From the NCBI GenBank assembly GCA_963678705.1, contig OY783203.1:5766001-5830000 (forward strand): a stretch of DNA of 64,000 nt, read 5' to 3'. Position numbers and translations under genes: made by a program. The notes beneath the pieces are model-generated. The model was not told the DNA's origin, did not search any database, and saw nothing but the letters and a program-made list of their open reading frames with translations. Positions 23,649 to 34,816 of the stretch are shown one piece after another (positions within the stretch are counted from its first letter, which is position 1; each line of letters begins with the position of its first letter). Origin of the DNA: Panorpa germanica. Taxonomy: Eukaryota; Arthropoda; Insecta; Mecoptera; Panorpidae.

Positions 23649-24840
23649 CTACACATGATCGTTATCATTAGGTGTCCTCATCATTTCGGTATTTATTTCC
23701 CTATTCATCAGCTTCGTAATGGTTGCCTCAGGGTCCAAGCTGGCACCAGGATTAAGCAGTTCGGACGGAAGCAACTCTACGCTGTTGTCAGGGTATTCTA
23801 TTATAAAAGCATCACTGCTTGGATTGTTATTCCCTAAATAGGGAGCGTCCTCTGGCTGCAACATGTAATGAGGCAGTCCGAGTACAAATTTCCGCTCTTT
23901 TTTTGGCTTTTGATTATCAAGACGCCTAGAACCTGGGAAATATCGACTGGCTAAGTAAGGGGTAGCCACCTCAATTGCTGGTAACTCATCAATTCCCTCC
24001 AAAGCTGCAATGTTACGTTTCGCTATATTACTATTTTCTATTTTGCTTGGACAACAAATCGAAATTTCAAAAGATTTATAGAAGAACAGTATTTTAAGAA
24101 ATAGCTACAGAGCATTGAAATTACAACGCCTTAGGATTTGGGCACAGTAGTCGAAAACATTTATAATTGGAGGCATGACTATTGTGTCTTCGAGGGCCAA
24201 AGCTATATTTTCTGAGTTTGGTTGTTATCAAAATGTAATTGATTATATACTGAAACTTATTAGGTACTCATAGCCTAAATACATGAGAACACGCCTACCT
24301 AAGAGAAGGTAGTCTATGATAGTACTTAACATCTGATATAAGCTGACGATAAATAAGTTATTGAATACAAGGAAATATCCATTTATAAAGATATAAAATA
24401 TTGCATAGCTATCAGAAAAATTAATGTTTTTTCTAGTTTACATTCTATTTTCTGCAAAATCATCCAATTATAAATCTGATCAGTATATAAGAAGGTTATT
24501 TTAGTTTTGATTAATATATGTGTTTTCATAAAGATAGTTTCATAATTTCAGCCTTGTTAGTTTTTTTTTTATTTAAAAAATTCTAACAAAGTAGAAATCT
24601 CCCTCATCAACTAATATTAATACCCCGGGTATCATCTTCCTGTGAAAATGAATCTTCTCCCTGGTCCATCATTTCTTCAGTATCAGGGCAGGGCCTCTTT
24701 GGTGAGCTGCTCTGCGTATCTTCCCACCCTGCATCAGACTCTCCTGAAGAATGATTAGCCTGATCAAATGGGTATGGCCTCTTCTGTGACAAATCGTCTC
24801 CGTCTTGGACATTAGAATTTTGTTGGTTATCTTGATTCAT
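23649..24840 (-). CDS. unrecognised two-coding-exon gene 'A' (190 aa), tandem paralogue of gene B
   Basis: Coding exons are 24840-24624 and 24004-23649. The intron starts GTATTA at 24623 and ends ATTGCAG at 24005. Exon 1 ends with one codon base (CGG G) and exon 2 starts CT TTG GAG, so the phase-1 junction gives TR-A-LEGIDELP. Exon 1 (72 residues) is acidic and Ser/Gln-rich with two basic motifs (QKRPYPF, PKRPCPD). Exon 2 begins ALEGIDELPAIEVATP, then YLASRYFPG and the basic RRLDNQKPKKERKF, and ends PNDNDHV. Upstream, an untranslated exon ends at 24948 with GTAAGT and a 75-nt intron runs 24947-24873. AATAAA words on this strand follow the stop at about 250 nt. There is no signal peptide. I do not recognise the family. 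An alternative is one larger gene joining A to B through the weak GTGTAG donor at A's stop. Confidence 0.6.
24172..24262 (+). repeat. SINE fragment in the intron of gene A
   Basis: It carries GTGTCTTCGAGGGCCAAAGC and TATTTTCTGAGTTTGGTTGT, then ATCAAAATGTAATTGATTAT, which match the head-to-body part of the SINE family. The head is truncated. Confidence 0.5.
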
Positions 24841-24872
24841 ACCTACCCAATAATTTCGTCCTGGATTTCTTT

Positions 24873-25060
24873 CTAAATTAATTTTATTATTAAAACCATT
24901 AATAATTAAGAAAAGCTATAGTTAAAATGAAATGAAATAATACTTACTTAAAATAAGACTGGTGAAATAGTTCAGAAAATTTATTCAATTTCGACGCTGC
25001 TACGCGGAATGCTAAACTGAAAATGGCGATTTCTTTTATTAAACAATCGTTCTCCAATTT
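24873..25060 (-). other. 5' untranslated exon and 75-nt intron of gene A
   Basis: Minus-strand sequence ...CTTATTTTAA is cut by GTAAGT at 24947. ATTTAG ends at 24873, giving a 75-nt intron. The next exon opens AAAGAAATCCAGGACG and runs in frame into the ATG at 24840 without a stop, although no upstream ATG is available. A TGA blocks the frame further back in the upstream exon. Confidence 0.45.
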
Positions 25061-25677
25061 TTTCTTTCCATAGTATCAAATAATTCGTAAGATATGACCG
25101 ATAAACATAATCATAGTCTCTGGTCTGTGGAATTTTTTAAATTAGGTTTCCATCTACTTGTTAAAGTTACAACTAAAAATTTAAATTTCTTTCGGTTCTT
25201 CAACCTGAATTAGTAAGTATCGAATATTTGTGAATGCAATATATTCAAAATATTAAAAAAATATAAAAATATTAGTCATAGTATCACGAGAAAATTCTTA
25301 ACTAATGTGGGAACTAAAATGATTCAACAGATCTATTTAACATGGAGTTATGAATCCATAAAGCTCTACAACGCAGTTCACTATCTTCTTATTTAAATAA
25401 CTAGAAACGTATGTCATTTGATAGTTACTTATATTATATGTATAATAATAAAACAGATGGAGATTGTTTTAATTACTTAATAAATAATTAGAACTGATTA
25501 ATACCAATTAAAATAATTTAGTTAATAAAAGAGAGTTTTATTAAAAAGCTTAAATTAATTAAGATTTAGAGATATAGATATAAATACATTATATTTTGAA
25601 TTTATAATTTCCGTTTATCATATAGTCATTCATGAGAATGGAATTATTTACATCATTTAATTTAAGTTGTAAGTAAC

Positions 25678-26300
25678 AATGGGCTTGTGTCCTATGTCTT
25701 AATTTCTATAAAAGTGTACTAAATATTGATAAAGTGGGTTACTAGAACCTCAAATATTCAATCATTTTTTAATAACTCCTTATATGTTAAGAGATATTAA
25801 CAATTAAAAAAGTAATTTTGTCTCTTTAATTATTAAAGGGATTGAACGTTGTAGACATTCCAAGTGCATGTGACATCACAATCCTTGTACAGCTCATACA
25901 TCTCTGCTATATGTATTTATATATCAAAATATCAAATATTATTTACAGTTATTTCAAGGAACAATCAAATTTCAATATTATGTCTGCCTTAGCAGGGTTA
26001 AATAAAATAAAAACTTATTATTCTTTGATTTGACTTGATTATTTCAACTACCAACAGCTACAGAACATTACCACAGCACTGACCTACTCAACAAATAACT
26101 GACGTTAAAATGCATTTCACGTCATACAAATATGGCCGACCATTTCTAGCGCTAAAACTACAATTCAAACTTTTAATTGCTATATCTCCGTCAATATTTA
26201 GATATTTAATAAAATAGACACGCCAATACACATTTATTAACATTAATTTCAATCAACAATTGAAAAATCGACATTTAAAAAATGAGGACACAAGCCCATT
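25678..26300 (+). mobile_element. TIR element family M, copy 1
   Basis: It begins AATGGGCTTGTGTCCT and ends with the complement AGGACACAAGCCCATT. The ends are inverted for about 16 bp and then differ. The interior is almost the same as in the copies at 27126, 35914, 46665, 53897 and 61977. It has no coding capacity for a transposase. Copy 1 lacks the central 17-bp block with TAAGGTTACCAACCTTA. I could not find a consistent target duplication. Confidence 0.85.
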
Positions 26301-26621
26301 ACTACAGCTCTTTATTATTTCAAATCTGTGGTTGGTGAATTGGCAACCACTTCGGTTCTGCAATGTATAAAACGTAAAGTATAGGTATTAGTTACAGAAT
26401 TTTATAATCAATTACCTAAATTGCTACACAGATACTTTATGAAACAATGAGCTTGTATTAACCATCATTTTAATCTAATAATCGAGATTCGATTATACCT
26501 GGGAGTATATTTTAAATCATAATTTAATGGAATGTACAGTCGTGAATACTATTTTTTAAAGGATTAAATCTTCACATCAGACATAAGATTTTGCAAAAAC
26601 TTTTCAACTTTTTTTCCGTTT

Positions 26622-27057
26622 TTTATTTATTTATTTATATTAATTTAGAACATATTAAGTTTATTGTGTGAAAATTTGAAGTCGATTATAGTAAAATTGT
26701 CGGTGATATAGAGTTTTAAGTCTTTACCTCTGGTCAGGTTTCGTCATTGTTTGAAACTTTTAAACACGTTGTTCTCACACTTAGCTTTTTCAGAGTCGGT
26801 ATTCTCTCTATCTGAAAATCAACTGCACCGATCCTTTTGAAATTTTGCACACTCTTTCTTTACATAAATAGCGAGGTAATGCTGTCGAGTTCTTTTTTTT
26901 TTTTAATTTTAACGTATTTTAAAATAACAAATTTCTGTTTTTTTTTTCATGAAAATCGATATTTTCACTCCTAAGTGCTGTAAAAAATTGAAAAATCAAT
27001 TAAAGAAAACTCAACAGGATTACCTGCAGAAACTTATCAATTAATGAAATCATTTTA
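26622..27057 (+). repeat. dispersed repeat R, copy 2
   Basis: It includes the middle section missing from copy 1 (GCACACTCTTTCTTTA, AAGTGCTGTAAAAAATTG). It stops at GAAATCATTTTAG, where sequence related to family M begins, so its 3' part is lost or displaced. Confidence 0.6.
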
Positions 27058-27118
27058 GAGGTTCTGATATACATAATACAGCTTTATAGAAACTGAGGCA
27101 TAGTTCATAAGTTCATTA
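27058..27118 (-). repeat. degenerate end of a family M element
   Basis: AGGTTCTGATATACATAATA and then CTTTATAGAAACTGAGGCAT and AGTTCATAAGTTCATT resemble the terminal ~65 bp of family M (GAGGTTCTAGTAACC..., TTTATAGAAATTAAGACAT, ACACAAGTCCATT). It lies directly next to copy 2 in the same orientation and so looks like the remnant of a second, older copy. Confidence 0.5.
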
Positions 27119-27125
27119 TCAAAAC

Positions 27126-27780
27126 AATGTGTCCTCATTTTTAGTGATCGATTTTTCAATTGTTGATTGAAATTGATGTTAATAAATATGTAAATATGTG
27201 TCCTCATTTTTAGTGATCGATTTTTCAATTGTTGATTGAAATTGATGTTAATAAATATGTATTGGCGTGTCAATTTTATTAAATATCTAAATATTGACAG
27301 AGATATAGCAATTTGTATGACGTGAAATGCATTATAACGTCAGTTATTTGTTGAGTAGGTCAGTGCTGTGGTAATCTTCTGTAGCTGTTGGTAGTCGAAT
27401 AATCAAGTCAAAACAAAGAATAATAAGTTTTTATTTTATTTAACCCTGCTAAGGTAGACATAATATTGAAATTTGATTGTTCCTTGAAATAGCTGTAAAT
27501 AATATTTGATATTTTGATATATAAAGACATATAGCAGAGATTTATGATCTGTAAGGTTGGTAACCTTACACAAGGATTGTGATGTAACATGCACTTGGAA
27601 TGTGTACAACGTTGAATCCCTTTAATAATTAAAAAGACAAAATAACTTTTTTAATTGTTAATATCTCTTAACAAATAAGGAGTTATTAAAAAATAATTGA
27701 ACATTTGAGGTTCTAGTAACCCACTTTATTAATATATAGTACACTTTTATAGAAATTAAGACATAGTACACAAGTCCATT
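27126..27780 (-). mobile_element. TIR element family M, copy 2, with terminal tandem duplication
   Basis: Minus-oriented copy. The low-coordinate end reads AATGTGTCCTC instead of AATGGGCTTGTGTCCTC, a 6-base loss. The first ~65 bp are repeated in tandem (units near 27129 and 27198, period 69, both with the same changes), so the duplication happened after those mutations. The other end is AAGTCCATT. Confidence 0.85.
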
Positions 27781-27880
27781 TTGCACTTTCCATGCCCTCC
27801 AAACATAAATATGTACCTAAATACAATATTGTTAACCAATGGATCAGTTTTAAATAAAGGATAATATGTTAGTGGTCACT

Positions 27881-28448
27881 TTAATTTTTAGAAAGGTTAA
27901 AGTCCGTCCATTTTGTCGAATTTGACCACAACAGATGAATCTGAATGAACGACATTCCCGTGAAACATTGGACATTCTCTAGAACAGTGATCTCAGACCT
28001 GTGATATTCCATTTGGTCATCCAAATACTCGTATACAAAGAGACACTGCCTTAATTTATGTACACTGTCAAGATATACATAACATAACTTATAACCTACA
28101 AATTGAGAGACATATACACACCAAGAGATAGATACTATGTTATGTTTTCCTTGAATTACTTCAAATGTAAGATTACACAGACACACTATTATAATTATTA
28201 TTTGGGATAATAATTTATTATAATTTAATATGGTTGACAACAAGTTTTATAAATCACCGTTAATTTTTTTTCTTAATTCTTATTCCAGCACGTTTACTTC
28301 TTGTGTAATTTATTGACATTTAATGTTACGTAAAATATTCATCATAATAAGACTATTTACTCGAAGACAGAATCGAATTGGTTATTAAATTAGTGTTCAA
28401 AGAATATTTGTATCTTCAAGAATTATAACTAATCAAGAATATTAAAGC
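27881..28448. other. intergenic
   Basis: AT-rich DNA with one open minus-strand frame of 120 codons (28243-27881). The frame has a hydrophobic start but no family resemblance and no support from splice signals or context, so I do not call it a gene. Confidence 0.35.
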
Positions 28449-28450
28449 GT

Positions 28451-28910
28451 CTAAGGCCCTCCGCACACGACGCTACTGGTTGCAAACCTTAGCCCGAATC
28501 TGCCCGAAACGAATGTGATTACGACTATGTTGTTAGTGAGAGATCGAACGTGTATGCGAGTGAGATAAAACACGAGGAAAGGCACACGAGTCGTGACTCT
28601 ATAGAATTTTTAACAATAGCAAAACAGAGGAATCTATTGTGTTATATTTGATTATATGTATGTATTTAAATACTTTTCAATAGTATTCGTAAACATCTCT
28701 GTTGATGATGTCATCATGAAACCAACAATACCCTGCGACCGAGAAATCTAGTCGCTGAATATATGCTCAAAACCAGTTTAAAATCAGTTTAGTTACGTCC
28801 GTGCTGTGTGTTTTATCTCACTCGTAAACTTAATCACAATCACATTCGGTTCGGGCAGATTCGGGGCTAAGGTTTGCAACCAGTCGCCCCGTTTGCGGAC
28901 GTCCTTAGCC
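28451..28910. mobile_element. long-TIR non-autonomous element
   Basis: The left arm CTAAGGCCCTCCGCACACGA, then ACTGGTTGCAAACCTTAGCC and CGAATCTGCCCGAAACGAAT, is repeated inverted at the right. The right arm read inward has GGACGTCCGC, ACTGGTTGCAAACCTTAGCC and CGAATCTGCCCGAACCGAAT. Inner arms with GAGATAAAACAC / GTGTTTTATCTC extend the match to more than 100 bp per side. The interior is short and non-coding. The type resembles common insect MITEs. Confidence 0.7.
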
Positions 28911-29473
28911 TCAAACTTATATGAAATGATCAAGCCTTTTTTATTAAAGATTGTGTGTAGAATTGTCCCCATTGCCACGTCTTGTCACATATTTTGTAAA
29001 TGTGTCTCTAGTTTGAACTGTTTCTTTTCATTGTGAAATGTTCTCCCAGGCGGTGTGATGTAGAATATGTTCCTACCATCAATTATGTACATATTTATCA
29101 AAATATTCCACTAAATTTTGAATTAGATCAAGCTTTCCCTTCAGGACAAATCTTATGCGTGCAGAAAGTACTACGATATCATTCAGATTTCCCGTAGAAT
29201 ATCGTAATATGGCCCGCTCAATTTTTTTCTTCATACATAAAATATTTTCTTTATTCAAGTGTACTAGTTACTAATTAGTATTTATATGGATTTAGTTTTA
29301 TATCTTAATTTTCTGTTGATTTTGTCTTATTTTATAAACTAAATCTCTCATGCTGGTGACTGTACACAAGCACCAAACAATATATTAAAAGCAAGTCGTA
29401 TATTATGTGTACATATACATAACTCTACACACGACATCATATATTTCGAGCATAGAATGTGTTAGATTATAAA

Positions 29474-29479
<6 letters not shown>

Positions 29480-29522
<43 letters not shown>

Positions 29523-29523
29523 A
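29480..29523. repeat. (TA)n microsatellite
   Basis: About 44 bp of TA repeat, followed by a short GTGTGTG run. Confidence 0.95.
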
Positions 29524-29885
29524 TATATGTGTGTGTATATATTAGAGTATACATATGATAGTGTGTTAGGTAAGTAATTAATCAAGCCCACAAATAAATA
29601 TGAACGCAGTAAACAAGGTACTGGTTACACCTATTGCCTATCTCACCTTGTTACTCTGACATCTAGAGTTACGTTAGACTTTAAGAGGACTCGGGTACTA
29701 CTGTTCTTATATTACACTTGCTTTAATAACTTAAAAAGTATTTGATGAGTCAAGAACTTAAATCTTTGGTTTGGGTAAATAATAATCAAGGTTCAGAACC
29801 CAAATGTAACGAAACGTAATATTGTTTTTCAATAATTTAACGATAGTTTTTGTAACGCTAATATAACATTTTTTTAACAAGGATT

Positions 29886-29962
29886 CAACGGCACAGTGGC
29901 TTAGAGTATTTATGATTGATACCGAACTGCTGTGATTCAATCCTCAATTCGGTTTAAACTGT
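29886..29962 (+). repeat. SINE head
   Basis: The tRNA-like head ACGGCACAGTGGCTTAGAGT and box-B-like GATTCAATCC are followed by CGGTTTAAACTG. The body does not follow here, but body-like sequence in the same orientation (TATATTTTCTGGGTTTAGTT) appears at 30270, so a later insertion may separate the two. Confidence 0.5.
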
Positions 29963-30234
29963 AAGCGTATGGAGGTTTCCGTTGACATTGTGCATCCTTG
30001 TCTAAGTATGTTCTGCTCAAGATCTAGCTCATACCAAAAGTCGTGAGTCCACGCAATAGCTAAGTCCAATACTCACAAACTTCAGTAATATATAGCAAGG
30101 GATTTCCTCAGTTTAACGTACCTAATATACCAGTTCTAATTAACAGAGGTGGATGCAAATTCCAACCACATTCCTTGTAGGTTATGGTCTGTATATGACA
30201 CACTGGTACCACGAAACCTTTAGGAGTAGACGAA

Positions 30235-30335
30235 ACCTAATCCAATCCCCAAACAAACACTATATTTTCTGGGTTTAGTTTTTTCGCAATTATTTTGATT
30301 ATGCGCTTATAATGACCACGACACCATAAATAAAA
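30235..30335 (+). repeat. SINE body fragment
   Basis: TATATTTTCTGGGTTTAGTT, TTTGATTATGCGCTTATAAT and CCACGACACCATAAA match the SINE body. It is probably the rest of the head at 29886. Confidence 0.4.
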
Positions 30336-30999
30336 TTAAAATAAATCTGTGCGTATCTGTTTTGAATGAAATTATTTTTAATAATTCGTCAGTTCCTTCT
30401 TAAACTCTGAAACTTCTAGATAAAAAATGAAAACATTTAAATAGATAACAAGATTACAACTGTAGGCTGTAGTTGTACTGTAGCAGAAAGCATTAGACTT
30501 GCATCAGTTGAAATGGAATATTTGTTACTTTTACAGACAACAATAGCATTAAAATATTAATAAATAAAACATTGTATTTATTAAATGTATGTCGTTGCTA
30601 TTTATCATATATTGCTTTCCCTAAGAAAGTATTGTTGAGATAATTGAATCCAACAATTGCGTTTTGTTTTACGATGCTATTATTTGGTTAGTATTCATTA
30701 TAGTCCAAGATCTCAGAGCCGGCAGACATTACATATTTTCTGATGAACAAAATGTGTAAGATTGAGTAGTGTTAGTATGTACAATGATCGTATGCCCACC
30801 TGCTAACTTGACCGGGCGGCCAATTTCCAGGTATCAGGTAATCAAGGTTTATGTCTCACTCACTCTCATGCGCACGGATAATGCCCTCTTGCTTCTACTC
30901 ATAACGGAATTAAAATTGGGTCTAGGGGATGTTTGGCCCCTTGGATCAATCTGTCCTCTTGTACAACGTTTCAAAATTAAATATACGTTGACAATGTTG

Positions 31000-33360
31000 G
31001 CATTCAATTAAGTAACGGGTTTGTGAACTGATTTTTAGGGGTCGTTTTTTAATTTATTGGATTCTATGATTTAATTTTTAATTAGGCTATAACCTAATAC
31101 TCTTTGTACCAAGAAATTTAAAAAAAATGTATTTACTAAATTCAAATTATTGTTTAACAATAAACCGACTATTGTCTTTAAATGAATAAATCAGAGAAAG
31201 ATAAAAATATCAGATTGAATAAAACACGATCCTGCAAATAGTAAATTAAAAATATTTTTAAATTAGTTTCCAAACAACGTTTGATTAATACTCCATTTGC
31301 AACAACAAAATGATAAAATCTTAAAAATAAATAATTTTTTTGCAAAATATTTCTATCCTTTTGTAATAAAGTAAGTACCGTTTCTTAGATTTATAAGCAA
31401 TTTGAAATAAATTGTTAAAAAAATGAAAAAGAAGGTCATTTTAGTAATTTGAGTTTTTATAAAGATAACGTAAAGAATTAAAATTACTAACATTTAAAGA
31501 AATTTTAAATTGAAAAATACCTGTAATAAACCAATAATATAAGTATTACATAATAATAAACCTTTTTAAAATTGAATTTCAAGGATTTTAACGTACTTAG
31601 AATTGCTAAAAAACAGTCTATGGTTTGCGGAAGGGTCAAGCATGACTAATTTTATAAAAACTCAAACAGCAAGGGTTGCCGAGCAGTTGAATGCCGAGTT
31701 TTTTCTAAACAAAATTTATAACGGTATCACCTTTTATTTATTTTTTTAGCATTATGTAACTAAAGGGTCATATAATATTATAGCCCAACTTATTTTGTGG
31801 GTTGTATCGAAGGTCACGTATTACTATTTAAAAAATATATTATAGTCAGAGGGCTTTTCTTTTTGGAAACGTTCGGGTAGGTTTAAATTTTACGATTTTG
31901 TTTTCGTGTCAAGCAGCACAATATATTATTATTGCTTATTAAGAAAACAATTAAGTTATTAATTTCTAGAGAAAAACTGTATTCACGTTGAATGCGGTCT
32001 TCGACTCAAACCCAAATTTCTATTCTTTGGAAATACCTCACTAATGAACTAGACGATTTATGTATTAGGTAAATAGCAGAGACAGAACATATATATAAAA
32101 TATACGTAAGCCTGGAATACGTCATCGCCCAAAAGATCTGCATCGGAAAAAGTTGAAGCTTAATAAGATTTTTAAAAAACTAAATCTGCAGGCCAGAGCG
32201 GGGAGTGGCGAGATGCTAATTACCAATGGGGCTCAAAAATGATCATTAAAAGACATGGTTTAAGAAAATACTTCTTTTAATGAAGTTTCAGGCCGGAAAT
32301 AGACTGACGTTAAATAAATTAAATTTAAAAAAAATCATAATTAAAACACAACTTCTGGACACAATGAATTTGTTCACCAAAACACTAGCCGACAACAAAA
32401 AATTATCAATATTTACAAGAGTAGCTCGTTGGTAAGATAGGACAAGTATCGAAACAGTAAATAAATAAATAGATTCCACAAATAAGACTTACACATAAGT
32501 CTCTCATATTTTAAAATAGTAATGCCCTCAGACTATACTTTAACAAAAAACTATGTGCATTCTTCATGTATAGGTTTATTATATTGACCCTTCTAAAAAG
32601 AAGTCGGTCAAATTTAGTTGCGTCAAATGAAATACAACCTTACCAGTATTTGAAAGAAAGAGGAAGAAGAATGTATTTAAAAAATTGCAAAAAAGCTATA
32701 ACCCTGAATTAGGGTTGTGTAGAGAATGTTTTTGTTTTGTCCTTCTGGACATTGTCAAAATATTGTCAAAAAAGTAGAGGGTGGGGTAAATAAAAGACAC
32801 ATAACTAAATATGTAGTTTTTGGCCCATCGAAACATCAGTTTGTGTTTTAGATAAGTGAAGTGAACAAGTGGACGATATTTAAAAAATCTTTGTGAACAA
32901 ACGTGTTGTCTGTGAATGGAGAAACACATTTTATATACTCGTACACAACCGATATATTCATATAAATAATATAACATGGTGTTAGCTACATCAATATCAA
33001 TCTTAAAAAAGATGATGTAGGAGCTCAAGAGGGAATAAATCTCATAACACATACTATAGTCAAAAGTGTCGTGGTTTTCAAGATATCAGTTTTTGACGAC
33101 ATGTTTCAGAACAATTAGAATAATAGCTATAGAAGAGATTTTAATACAAAAAATTATAATACCATTTATTTTTAAAATCCTAAATTAATAATTATTTAAT
33201 GCAGAACCGTATAATTCATCTAAATACAATATTAATATAAAAAATATAAAAAACGTAAAACAAAAGTGTAAATATGATGATTGTTAAAAATTCCTTTTGT
33301 GATTAAACTATATAACAAATTATTTTTCTTTCTTTAATACATCTACTAAGCGAAAAAAAA
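31000..33360. other. AT-rich intergenic stretch
   Basis: No gene or clear repeat boundary. AT-rich minus-strand frames at 32288-32479 and 32696-33052 are consistent with chance. A short segment near 32040-32060 (ACTAATGAACTAGACGATT) recurs at 61725-61747, next to mariner sequence, so some of this may be old mariner DNA. Confidence 0.4.
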
Positions 33361-33365
33361 TTTAT

Positions 33366-33450
33366 TCTGGCAACAGTGGGTGGGAACATTTATGCTTGAT
33401 ACCAGACTTCTATGTCTTTGGGTTCAGGGTTTGACTGTCAAGAATATATT
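33366..33450 (+). repeat. SINE head fragment
   Basis: CTGGCAACAGTGGGTGGGAA, CATTTATGCTTGATACCAGA and GGGTTCAGGGTTTGAC correspond to the box-A to box-B head of the SINE family. It is diverged and the body is missing. Confidence 0.45.
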
Positions 33451-33724
33451 TTACCGACGGTAAACAAATCAAAGATATTCAAATTTCTACTCAATCCTAG
33501 TCAAGTTTACTTGACCCACTTCAGTTTGATCAGCAAATGGATCACCTATATATAAACCATGAGCTGGTTGCTGAACTCATACTTATTGCAAAAAATTTAT
33601 ATAAACAAGACTTAACATTACTAATAATTCACTATTTCATGTATTATTAAATGTAATTTTTTTAACCTGAAAGTTAGGGCCGTTCCGAGACTCATGTGAA
33701 CAATGCTCTCGCATCGGTTTATCT

Positions 33725-33858
33725 CTCAGTGCAGTTTCACACTTACTAGCTTACCACAAGCTAATTTTAAGATTAATTTCCTACTTCTCACGTAAAAATT
33801 GTCTTGCGATACAATTTCACACTTTCTAGCTCTAGTTACGTTTTCTATCTGGGCATTA
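33725..33858 (+). repeat. palindromic small repeat (ACCCAGGTAG family), copy b
   Basis: CACACTTACTAGCTTACCAC, AAGCTAATTTTAAGATTAAT and AAAAATTGTCTTGCGATACA follow one another, then GTTTTCTATCTGGGC closes the copy. Order and spacing match copies a and e. Confidence 0.5.
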
Positions 33859-34533
33859 GCCTATTCTAAGGGGGAGAGAAACAATAAAGCAAATTTCTGA
33901 AATAAATTGAATTACGAATAAATACATTTTTTTTCGGAGCGGCCCTGCTAAAATTGTCATTAAATAAATACAAAAGCTCCTTCATTTTTTTACTAATATA
34001 TTTGTTGTATATGTAAAAATATATAATTTGGCAATAAAAGTTTAACTTACTTTAAAATATGCAAATTTTTGTCAAGAAATAACTTTTTTTATGTAATGTG
34101 ACATTACCTATACCTAAATATTGTTATGTAACAGGCAAACGTTATTTATTAGATAAACCTGTGCTGTGTTTAGCACAGTTTAAGTGAAATAGCAGATTTT
34201 TTAGCCAAAATTTTTCCTCTTTATCAAAATTCTTCTTTTATAACCTTAAATAATTAATTTTTTGTGACTAATATATAAATTAAATAGTGTGAGAAAGGAA
34301 ACATAATATGTAATATATAGTGTAAACAATGTGTACTAATTTGGCAGAAAAAATATCAGTGTTTTAAAATGGAAGTGTACAAAATCGTTCTTTAATATTC
34401 CAATAATTAATTAAATTTGATAATAAATAACGATAATTAATTATAATGTTAAATTGCTTTTGCAAGTACATACGTGTCTAATGTTATGTGCCTAAAAATA
34501 CAAATAAAACGCCGCTAGTCCTATTATATATAT

Positions 34534-34542
34534 TATATAAAG
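34534..34542 (+). promoter_or_regulatory. possible TATA box
   Basis: TATATAAAG stands about 230 bp upstream of the ATG of the possible signal-peptide exon. In DNA this AT-rich such words are common, so this is a weak call. Confidence 0.15.
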
Positions 34543-34771
34543 AATGTATTATTTTGTGTTAGTGGCTTAGTTGGTTTTTAAAGCATATGTGTTGTGTATT
34601 ATAATATACGGGAGGGCTAGTGTTTAAATGCTATTAAACATGTGTTGTATAAACATAGTGAAATATCTAAGACATCCAAGGAAATCGGAAAGCGCCTCTG
34701 AGATTCTGAGACATCGTTCATGGGATTTGGAAGCCAGCATCCACGCAGGACGCCGCCCAGCGCAACGCTCA

Positions 34772-34816
34772 ATGAAGAAAAAATTCATTATACTAATCGC
34801 ATTATTAATGGAGTAC
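34772..34816 (+). CDS. possible first coding exon with signal peptide
   Basis: ATG opens MKKKFIILIALLMEY, a charged start followed by a hydrophobic run like the front of a secretory signal peptide. The frame then meets a consensus 5' splice site, TAC|GTAAGT. The ~110 bases before the ATG are distinctly GC-richer than the surroundings, as a 5' untranslated exon might be. A 3' splice-like TATCTTTTAG ends near 35006, but the sequence after it stays open for only 17 codons, so I cannot extend the gene. It may be a small secreted protein gene with short exons, or chance. Confidence 0.25.

Noticed and set aside
27881-28243. Minus-strand 120-codon frame with a hydrophobic start
   Set aside because: No recognisable family, motif, splice signals or composition shift. 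Frames of this length arise by chance, and the stretch is not supported by context.
32696-33052. Minus-strand 118-codon frame
   Set aside because: AT-driven amino-acid make-up (Tyr, Phe, Ile, Asn, Lys) and no homology signal.
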